Assembly (NCBI GenBank): GCA_022615275.1
Contig: JAKEHA010000177.1
Location: 1-22,529 of the forward strand
Reading direction: 5' to 3'
DNA length: 22,529 bases
DNA from: Candidatus Latescibacterota bacterium
GTDB lineage: Bacteria; Krumholzibacteriota; Krumholzibacteriia; WVZY01; JAKEHA01
A model generated the notes under the pieces. That model was not told the origin of the DNA. It was given only the letters and a program-made list of their open reading frames with translations, and did no database searches. Positions 6,887-13,620 of the stretch are shown in pieces. Each line of letters opens with the position of its first letter. Positions within the stretch are counted from its first letter, which is position 1. Both the position numbers and the translations under genes were made by a program.

Positions 6887-7438
6887 ATGAAGAAGTTTGT
6901 GCTAACGGTTCTCGCGCTCGTCGCGATCGCGGCGCCCGCAGCGGCGCAGCTCGGCGACCTCAGCGCGTACGCGGATCAGGCGGGTACCAGTTGCAACATC
7001 AGCGATGCTGCGGTCGGTGCGGTCAACGTGTACCTTATTCACAAGCACGGTGGCGCGAGCGCATCGCAGTTCGGGTTGGAGCTCACCGGCGGTGCCACGC
7101 TGTTCCCGACCGGCTTCAACGCCGCGACTGGTATGCTTTGGCTGGGAACATATCCCTCCGACGTTTCGGTCTCCTACGGCGCGTCCTGCGTGCAAGGCGA
7201 TTTCCTGATCGGAACCGCGGGTTACTTCGGTCAGGGAACGAGCCCCGCGTGCTCGCGGATCCGCTTCGTGCCGGCGCCGACGTCGGTCGTTCCCGGCTCG
7301 GTGGCGGCCGTCGACTGCACGGCGGCGTTTGTCGCCCTACCCACGGGGCAGGGAATCATCAACGCGGATCTAACCTGCCAGTGCGACGTCCCCGTCAACG
7401 AAACCACGTGGGGCGGCGTCAAGGCGCTCTATCGGTAG
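6887..7438 (+). CDS. Exported TWGGVKALYR-tagged protein, family member 3
   Basis: A 183-residue exported protein. The signal peptide is about residues 1-21 (cut after AAAQ). The mature part follows the family pattern more distantly: AYADQAGTSC, VYLIHKHGGASASQFGLEL, SYGASCVQGDFLIGT, YFGQG and PAPTSVVPGSVAAVDC. The protein ends NETTWGGVKALYR. AAAGGAG lies seven bases before the ATG. The alternating hydrophobic strands, and the position of a loop-closing Cys pair, suggest a beta-sandwich. A cohesin-like fold is possible but unproven. It is followed by a strong terminator at 7466-7489. Confidence 0.85.
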   Translation: MKKFVLTVLALVAIAAPAAAQLGDLSAYADQAGTSCNISDAAVGAVNVYLIHKHGGASASQFGLELTGGATLFPTGFNAATGMLWLGTYPSDVSVSYGASCVQGDFLIGTAGYFGQGTSPACSRIRFVPAPTSVVPGSVAAVDCTAAFVALPTGQGIINADLTCQCDVPVNETTWGGVKALYR

Positions 7439-7465
7439 TCGCGATTGGTCGCGAGCGTTTCCTGG

Positions 7466-7489
7466 AAGGGCCCCCGAACGGGGGCCCTT
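7466..7489. terminator. Strong bidirectional hairpin terminator between converging genes
   Basis: A perfect ten-base-pair stem (7466-7475 with 7480-7489: AAGGG plus five C paired with five G plus CCCTT) has a four-base loop GAAC. It lies 28 bases after the tagged-gene stop on the plus strand and 55 bases beyond the stop of the minus-strand gene at 7544, so it could serve both. The T tract is short. Confidence 0.75.
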
Positions 7490-7543
7490 CGTGTTGGAAA
7501 TCTCCGTGACCAGCGACCTCGATGAATGGAGTCACTTCCTTAC

Positions 7544-8176
7544 CTAGCATTCGTGATCGTCATGCGCCCCGTACTTGGCGAAATCATTTAGGTCGACGGT
7601 ACCCGAGGGCGCGAAGTCTAGGCACTCATTGTAGGCCTTCGGCGGGGACGTGTAACCAGCACCGAATAACGCGAAGTCCGCCAAGTCGACCTGGAGGTCG
7701 CCGTCGATGTCACATGACCTCACGTCCACTGGTACGCAGTCCTCGCCGCACGTTCCCGCCCCAAGTACACACCCCTGAACAATCACGCGCACGCCATTAT
7801 CACAGCCGCCGGCGGCGAACGCGCCCTCGATCGTCGTTTGTCCGTTCGCGTCCGTCGGCGCCGTGGCACCTATTGCCCCCCCTGCACCTCCGCACAACGA
7901 CAGGATATCATTGCACCCGATCAGGCTGATGTCTGAAGCGGGGACGCCTTGGACAGGCTCATTATTGCAGTTACGAAGTGTGAGCGAGATGGTCAGGCCC
8001 AGCGACGCAAGTGTTTCACCATCTCCCTGCGGGCACGCGAAGAGAACACCGGACGCACCCGAGACGCTGGAATTGCAGCAGTCGCATGGGCCGACTTGGG
8101 CCGGGGCGTCGGACCGCCACACTAGCGAAGCCAGGCCCAAAAGACACACGATAGCGAAAATCCTAATCTGGGTCAT
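7544..8176 (-). CDS. Secreted protein with two dockerin-like repeats (paralogue of 3816-4469)
   Basis: A 210-residue exported protein. The start is the ATG with its first base at 8176, chosen because GAGGGAG precedes it and a signal peptide follows (about residues 1-27, cut after APAQ). The frame runs on upstream to 8296 but that part is charged and promoter-containing. The domain order matches the plus-strand paralogue: a Cys-rich beta domain with LFACPQGDGE, VPASDISLIGCND and GVRVIVQGC, then repeats DIDGDLQVDLADFALFGAGY (from 156) and VDLNDFAKYGAH (from 194). The chain ends HDDHEC. The first repeat fits the dockerin calcium-loop pattern DxDxDxxVDxxD better than its paralogue. The binding partner is unknown. 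Confidence 0.85.
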   Translation of the reverse strand: MTQIRIFAIVCLLGLASLVWRSDAPAQVGPCDCCNSSVSGASGVLFACPQGDGETLASLGLTISLTLRNCNNEPVQGVPASDISLIGCNDILSLCGGAGGAIGATAPTDANGQTTIEGAFAAGGCDNGVRVIVQGCVLGAGTCGEDCVPVDVRSCDIDGDLQVDLADFALFGAGYTSPPKAYNECLDFAPSGTVDLNDFAKYGAHDDHEC

Positions 8177-8267
8177 TGTGCTCTCCCTCTTGCGCATAGA
8201 GCGCGGTCTTGAGGCGGGATTGCGGTGCCCGACCGCGAAGGCGCGGTCTCTCTGGCACCGCGACGCA

Positions 8268-8296
8268 AGGTTAGCAGACAGTGCAAGTCGCGTCAA
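8268..8296 (-). promoter_or_regulatory. Promoter of the minus-strand dockerin-like gene
   Basis: On the minus strand, TTGACG (8296-8291), a 17-base spacer ending TGC, then TAACCT (8273-8268). The TGC just before the -10 makes an extended -10 element, as also seen at the murQ and tRNA-Asp promoters. The predicted start near 8261 gives a leader of about 85 bases. Confidence 0.5.
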
Positions 8297-8387
8297 GGTC
8301 GGTTGCAGGCGACAGGAAGGTCAGTCGGTCTCGTCGTGACCGTGGGTGGGGAACATGAGGACGACAGAACCGGACTGGAGCAGCCTC

Positions 8388-8417
8388 TTGACAATAGGAC
8401 AGAGACTTGGATATGCT
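8388..8417 (+). promoter_or_regulatory. Candidate promoter of the C25 peptidase gene
   Basis: A perfect TTGACA (8388-8393), an 18-base spacer and TATGCT (8412-8417, four of six). Transcription would start near 8424, after the ATG at 8413. If the promoter is real, translation must begin further in, most likely at the TTG at 8461. Confidence 0.45.
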
Positions 8418-11400
8418 CACATCGCCCCTTGCAGACAACCCCTCTGGCGTAATCTCGAATTTGAAGCCACTGCGAACGACACCGATCTCGGCCCTGGCGT
8501 TCCTCGTCTCGGCGGCCTTGGGGCTCGTATCGGGCCTTCTCCCGGCCCCGAGCGAAGCCGCCGGAGCGCGCGCCGTGCCCGCCAACGTCATCGAGGCCAG
8601 CACCTCGCGCGTGCGCTTCGTCGTCGACGTGCCGCGGCCCACGTTCGCGCCCTCGTCACTTTCCGGCTTCGAGAAGATCTCGCTCGCGGGCTTCGAGCCC
8701 ACCGGAGAGGCGGGCGAGCCGCCCGCGCTCTCGCGCCGCTTTCTGGTGGCACTCCCGCCCACGGGGACCTACGCGGTCAGCGCGCGCGTGCTCGCGTCCG
8801 AGCCGCTGGGCGCGCACCGGCTGGAGCCGATGGCGACGCCGTTCCTCATCGATAGTAAGGACGAGTTCGGGGCGTCCTTGGGCGAGCGCCCAGAGTGGAA
8901 GCAATCCGTGTACAGCGCCTGGATCGCACCCGACGTGATCGTGCACGACGAGCCCGCCTACATCAGGCGCCAGCGCGTGCTTCCCCTCGGCGTGCACCCG
9001 ATTTTCTACGACCCGTCGACCACCGAGGTCGTGGTCGCGACGCGCATCGAGGTGGAGATCCGCTTCGCGGGCGGAACGCCGTCGCGCGTGGCACCCGGAG
9101 TGGCACCCGAGTCGGCTGCCTGGGACGCGATGTTCGGGCGCCTGTTCGTCAACCCGCGAGAGGCGCGCGCGTGGCGCGTGCCCAAGCCCGCCGTCGCGCA
9201 GACCTCCGCGACGGTGGCGCGCGCGGCACCGGGTGCGGTCAAGCTGCGCGTGCGCGACACCGGCGTCCACAAGGTGAGCGCCGCCTCGCTGGTCGCATCG
9301 GGATTTCCCGCGGGACAGCCCGTCACCAACCTGCGTTTGTACCGGCGCACCTACAACGACACCACACTGACGTCGGGCGAAACGGACGTCCCGCTCTACG
9401 TGCGCGAGGAAGCGGGCGGGGTGGCCGGCGTGCTGGACGGCAACGACCTGGTGGTGTTCTACGGCCTGCGGGTGCGCGACGACGCGCTCCAGGGCGACGC
9501 GCGCGAGCAGTTCTCGAGCGTCAATACCTACTGGCTCGAGCCGGGAGCGGGCACCCCGATGACAACGCGCACGCCGGCGCCCGGCTTCGTCACCGCGGAC
9601 ACCACGACGGCGTTCTTCCCCGCGACCGCGCACTTCGAAGTCGACACGTACTTCCGCGACGCAACGCCCCCCAACGTCAACGACGTCTACTACGTGAGCA
9701 GCGGCCGGCAGCCGGGCCCCATCGACCTGCCCTTCACACTCAACGCAGTGCGGCCGGGCGGAGCCCTCGGGATCTCCGCCGAGCTTCACGGGTGGGTGTA
9801 CTCCACCGCCTTGCGCACGATACGCATCTCGCTCGTCAATTCGAACGGCGAGACCGTCCTCGAACCCACCTACATCCTCAACAACAAGAACCGGCAGACC
9901 TTCACGTCGAGTCCGATCCCGGCCGCCAGCCTCGCCGTCGGCGCAAACACGTTCCGCATCGCGCGCCCCTCCGGCTCGACGCGTCCGATGGTGGACGCCG
10001 CAATCAATTTCGTCGATGTCTCCTACGGGTCGTTGTACCGCGCGCGCGGCAACACGCTGCGCTTCAACACGGCGTCGCTCGCGGGGGATACCAGCATTAC
10101 GGTGACGGGCCTGTCGTCGAACGCGAACTTCGAGCTGTTCGACGTCACCGCACCCACCACACCGGTGCGCTGCGCCATCGACTTCTCGCATTTCACCAAC
10201 GTCCCGGGCGGGTTCGCATTTTCCGTCCGCGAGAGCATCCCGTCGCGGCGCGAGTTCGTGCTGGTGCCGACCTCGCGCATGATCGACATCCCGGCGAGCG
10301 ACATCGCCTTGGACGTCGCGAGCAGCATCATCGGGGGCCCGGCCGAATCCGGGATCGACGTGCTGGTGGTGTCGAACGCGCTCTACCTGGGACAGATGCA
10401 GGGCTGGGCGAGGTACCGGCGCGCCCAGGGCTATCGCGTGCTCTTGGTGGACGTGGAAGACGTCTTCGACGAGTTCAACGGCGGCGTGTTCCACGCGCGC
10501 GCCATCCAGCGCTTCACGCGCCACTTCTTCGAGCGCGCGGATGCGAGCGCCCTGGTGCTGGTGGGCGACGCCAGCGAGGACCACAAGCTGGTCCACGCCG
10601 ACTCTGGCCCCAACTTCGTGCCGACATTCACGCGCATCGACGCCGTCGCGGGCTTGGGTCTGGACGAGGTCGTGACCACGGACAAGCGCTTCGTGAAGTT
10701 GCCTGGGCCGGGCGGCACCGTGGACGTCTTCCCCGACATGATCGTGGGACGACTCCCGGTGGGAGACACCTCTGAGCTCGAACGCGTGCTCGCGAAGACG
10801 TACGGCTTCGAGACTCCCAACGCGTCCGAGTTCTGGCGCAAGCGCATGATTATTGTCGCCGACGACGAGTACTCGGAGGGCGCTTCGGTTTTCGGCACCG
10901 TGGCCCAGCTTTGCTACAATGGAGAAATCGGCTTCCAGAACGGGCAGGAGACGGTTGCTCAGATAATCGAGAACTCACTCCCGGGCGGCTACGACGTGCT
11001 ACGCTTCTATCTCAAGGACTACACATCCGCATTCTATCCTTGTACGCCACCGAATTGTAACGGCAACGATTGCGCCACAATCGGTGCCGCGATTGCGTTC
11101 ACACGCCAGGGCGCCACTGTTCGCCTCATGGATGAGATGAACCAGGGCGCAACGTTGGTAACGATCCAGTCGCACATGAATCGCTCCACCGTGACGCACG
11201 AGAGACTACTGACGACGATAAGCGGCGCGGTCAATCCACCGAACAAGGACCACCTGCGTTTTGAGAACTTCAACCGACCGTGGATCATCTTCGGCATGGG
11301 ATGCCATTTCTCCGACTACGCGGTTTTCCGCGAGGACAGCGACATCTGGATCCCCTCCAACAACCCCAACGGCGATGCCTTCGCAGAGCAGCTCCTATTC

Positions 11401-12603
11401 CAGAACAACGGGCGCGCCGCCGTGGGCACGTACGGGAGCAGCGGGTTCGAGTACCTGGGTGCCAACAACAGCTATATGAACACGATGGCGCGCGTGTGGT
11501 TCTACGAGGCGCCCTACGACACCATGCTGGAGCACACGCAGGCGGAGTGGAAGTTCGGGCAACTGATGTTCCTGGTCGAGAGCCAGCTCGCGGGCTTTTC
11601 GAACCAGCGCGATCCCGTCGAGCGCTACCACATCCTGGGCGATCCGCTGTTGAACATCGACGCCGGCCCGCCTGCGTTCGACGTCACCGTCAACGGGCTC
11701 CCAGTCTCGGACGGGGACGACGTGACGTCGCTCGGTGAGACCGACACGTTGAGTGTGGTTGCGGTCGTCACCGACGAGAACGCGATTCGCGACTTCGAGC
11801 TCGAGATCGCGGGCATCGACATGAGCGATTCGCTCACCATCCAGGCGCTCACCGACCCGACACTCCCGCGCGCGCGCCAGTACCGCTTGAGCTTCGCGCA
11901 CACGCTCCAGCCCGAGAACTACGACATTGTGTTGCGCGCGCTGCAGGCGCCCGACACGCTGGCAGGGAACTACCACATCGTGGCGGAGTTCACGCTGCGG
12001 GTCGAGTCGAGCATCGAGGTGGCGGTCAACGGGCACGTGGTGACGAGCGGCGCCTCGGTTCCCGCCAAGGGCGACTATCGCATCGATCTCTCCTTCCCGG
12101 TCTATGTGCCGGGATCCGAGATCGGCGTCTTCATCGACCAGTCGCCGGTGAGCCCGTTCACGCTCTCGAACCCGAGCCCCGAGGACTCGCTGGCCTGGAT
12201 CATCACCTTCCAGAAGACGCTCTCGGTGGGGACGCACGAGTTGCGCCTGGTGGCGGGCCCCACCATCGAGTTCCTCTACCAGCTCGTGGTCGGCGACGAC
12301 ACCGGGCTCTCGGAGCTTCTCAACTACCCGAACCCGTTCCGCGACGCCGGCACCCACATCATGTTCCGGAACGACGTGGAGATCACCGACGGCTCGATCG
12401 ACATCTACACGGTCAGCGGCAAGCGCGTCCGGCGCCTGGATATTCCCGTCTCCGCCCGCTTCCCGGGCAACAACGCAGTCTTCTGGGACGGCCGCGACGG
12501 CTCCGGGGACGAGATCGCCAACGGCACCTACCTGTACGTGATCAAGGTCGAGCAGCGCGGGGGATCGGCCACCGTGCGCGGCAAGGTCTCCAAGGTCCAG
12601 TAG
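8413..12603 (+). CDS. Large secreted C25 (gingipain-type) cysteine peptidase with FlgD-like C-terminal domain
   Basis: An extracellular or surface cysteine peptidase of about 1,396 residues. The signal peptide core is ISALAFLVSAALGLVSG. The order is: N-terminal propeptide-like beta regions (to about residue 640), the C25 catalytic domain (about 647-1070), Ig-like beta domains (about 1080-1290) and a C-terminal FlgD/Por-type domain with LNYPNPF, YTVSGKRVRRL, WDGRDGSGDEIANGTYLY. The probable dyad is His (11173-11175, in IQSHMN) and Cys (11302-11304, in FGMGCHF). The usual GHG around the His is not kept, so activity is likely but not certain. Related proteins include gingipains and the T9SS sortase PorU, and the architecture cannot decide between a degradative protease and a sortase. 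The start is uncertain: ATG 8413 or, by promoter position and signal-peptide shape, TTG 8461; neither has a good ribosome site. Confidence 0.85.
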   Translation: MLTSPLADNPSGVISNLKPLRTTPISALAFLVSAALGLVSGLLPAPSEAAGARAVPANVIEASTSRVRFVVDVPRPTFAPSSLSGFEKISLAGFEPTGEAGEPPALSRRFLVALPPTGTYAVSARVLASEPLGAHRLEPMATPFLIDSKDEFGASLGERPEWKQSVYSAWIAPDVIVHDEPAYIRRQRVLPLGVHPIFYDPSTTEVVVATRIEVEIRFAGGTPSRVAPGVAPESAAWDAMFGRLFVNPREARAWRVPKPAVAQTSATVARAAPGAVKLRVRDTGVHKVSAASLVASGFPAGQPVTNLRLYRRTYNDTTLTSGETDVPLYVREEAGGVAGVLDGNDLVVFYGLRVRDDALQGDAREQFSSVNTYWLEPGAGTPMTTRTPAPGFVTADTTTAFFPATAHFEVDTYFRDATPPNVNDVYYVSSGRQPGPIDLPFTLNAVRPGGALGISAELHGWVYSTALRTIRISLVNSNGETVLEPTYILNNKNRQTFTSSPIPAASLAVGANTFRIARPSGSTRPMVDAAINFVDVSYGSLYRARGNTLRFNTASLAGDTSITVTGLSSNANFELFDVTAPTTPVRCAIDFSHFTNVPGGFAFSVRESIPSRREFVLVPTSRMIDIPASDIALDVASSIIGGPAESGIDVLVVSNALYLGQMQGWARYRRAQGYRVLLVDVEDVFDEFNGGVFHARAIQRFTRHFFERADASALVLVGDASEDHKLVHADSGPNFVPTFTRIDAVAGLGLDEVVTTDKRFVKLPGPGGTVDVFPDMIVGRLPVGDTSELERVLAKTYGFETPNASEFWRKRMIIVADDEYSEGASVFGTVAQLCYNGEIGFQNGQETVAQIIENSLPGGYDVLRFYLKDYTSAFYPCTPPNCNGNDCATIGAAIAFTRQGATVRLMDEMNQGATLVTIQSHMNRSTVTHERLLTTISGAVNPPNKDHLRFENFNRPWIIFGMGCHFSDYAVFREDSDIWIPSNNPNGDAFAEQLLFQNNGRAAVGTYGSSGFEYLGANNSYMNTMARVWFYEAPYDTMLEHTQAEWKFGQLMFLVESQLAGFSNQRDPVERYHILGDPLLNIDAGPPAFDVTVNGLPVSDGDDVTSLGETDTLSVVAVVTDENAIRDFELEIAGIDMSDSLTIQALTDPTLPRARQYRLSFAHTLQPENYDIVLRALQAPDTLAGNYHIVAEFTLRVESSIEVAVNGHVVTSGASVPAKGDYRIDLSFPVYVPGSEIGVFIDQSPVSPFTLSNPSPEDSLAWIITFQKTLSVGTHELRLVAGPTIEFLYQLVVGDDTGLSELLNYPNPFRDAGTHIMFRNDVEITDGSIDIYTVSGKRVRRLDIPVSARFPGNNAVFWDGRDGSGDEIANGTYLYVIKVEQRGGSATVRGKVSKVQ

Positions 12604-12619
12604 CCCCTCCGAATAGTCT

Positions 12620-12649
12620 TTGTCGGTTTTTTGCCGCCTTTGCTAGACT
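12620..12649 (+). promoter_or_regulatory. Promoter of the murQ-nagZ operon
   Basis: TTGTCG (12620-12625), an 18-base spacer ending TGC, and TAGACT (12644-12649). The extended -10 TGC-TAGACT matches other promoters in the window. The predicted start near 12656 leaves a leader of about 38 bases with no clear Shine-Dalgarno sequence before the ATG at 12694. Confidence 0.5.
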
Positions 12650-12693
12650 TCGGCCCGTCGCGACGGCTTCGACGCGCGTCGCAACACCACACC

Positions 12694-13620
12694 ATGCCGG
12701 AAAAGCGCGCTACCAGCGGATTGTTCGACGAGCTCAAGCGTCTCACGACCGAGAGCCGCAACCCCCGCACACGCGAGATCGACCTGGCTCCCACGACGCG
12801 CATCCTCGAGATGATGAACGACGAGGACCGCGGTGTCGCCGACGCCGTGCGCAAGGCGATTCCCGACCTGGCGCGCGCGGTCGACCTGGTCTCGGAGGCG
12901 TTCCGGCGCGGCGGCCGCTTGTACTACGTGGGCGCCGGTACCAGCGGCCGCTTGGGCATCCTCGACGCCTCCGAGTGCCCGCCGACCTTCGGCGTCGAGC
13001 CGGAGATGGTGCAGGGGATCATCGCGGGCGGGCGTGAGACGGTTTTCCGCTCGCGCGAAGGAGTCGAGGACATCGAGTCCGCGGGTACCGACGACGTCGC
13101 GGGTGCGGGTGTCTCCGAGCGCGACGTGGTGGCCGGAATCGCAGCCAGCCGGCGGACACCCTACGTCCTCGCCGCGCTCGCGGAAGCGAAGCGGCGCGGC
13201 GCGCGCACGGTGCTCGTGTGCTGCAACGACGGCGCCGACCCGGGCGTGGACGTCGTGATCACGGTGATCCCGGGGCCCGAGGCGATCACGGGTTCGACCC
13301 GCTTGAAGGCGGGCACGGCCCAGAAGATGGTGCTCAACATGATCACCACCGCGAGCATGGTCAAGCTGGGCAAGGTGTACGAGAACCTTATGGTCGACGT
13401 GCGCCCCAACAGTGCCAAGCTGGTGGAGCGCGGAAAGGGCATCGTCATGATGCTGACCGGATTGTCGTACGACGAAGCGACGCGCGTGTACGACGCGTCC
13501 GATCGCAATGTCAAAGTCGCCGTGGTCATGGAACGGCGCCGCGTCGATCGCAAGGAGGCCGAGCGCCTCTTGCAGGACGCGGGCGGCTTTCTGGCGCGTG
13601 CGCTGGGAGAACGCGAATGA
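12694..13620 (+). CDS. murQ: N-acetylmuramic acid 6-phosphate etherase
   Basis: A cytoplasmic lyase-type etherase that converts MurNAc-6-phosphate to GlcNAc-6-phosphate and D-lactate in peptidoglycan recycling. The 308-residue product matches the family length and carries the single SIS sugar-phosphate domain. Diagnostic motifs are GAGTSGRLGILDASECPPTFG (residues 80-100, with the family's catalytic-type Glu at 94), IAGG at the following loop, GPEAITGSTRLKAGTAQK and the downstream NMITTASMVKLGK and NLMVDV. The start at ATG 12694 fits the usual N-terminus (TESRNPRT follows). It is first in a seven-gene operon; its stop overlaps the next start (ATGA). Confidence 0.96.
   Translation: MPEKRATSGLFDELKRLTTESRNPRTREIDLAPTTRILEMMNDEDRGVADAVRKAIPDLARAVDLVSEAFRRGGRLYYVGAGTSGRLGILDASECPPTFGVEPEMVQGIIAGGRETVFRSREGVEDIESAGTDDVAGAGVSERDVVAGIAASRRTPYVLAALAEAKRRGARTVLVCCNDGADPGVDVVITVIPGPEAITGSTRLKAGTAQKMVLNMITTASMVKLGKVYENLMVDVRPNSAKLVERGKGIVMMLTGLSYDEATRVYDASDRNVKVAVVMERRRVDRKEAERLLQDAGGFLARALGERE

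Noticed and set aside
8656..10596. A 646-codon open frame on the minus strand
   Set aside because: Antisense to the C25 peptidase gene, with Arg/Val/Gly/His-biased translation and no ribosome site or domain. Shadow frame.
13218..13616. N-terminal extension of the sugar-binding protein into murQ
   Set aside because: The extension is low-complexity shadow translation. The lipoprotein signal begins at ATG 13617, which overlaps the murQ stop in the usual coupled way.
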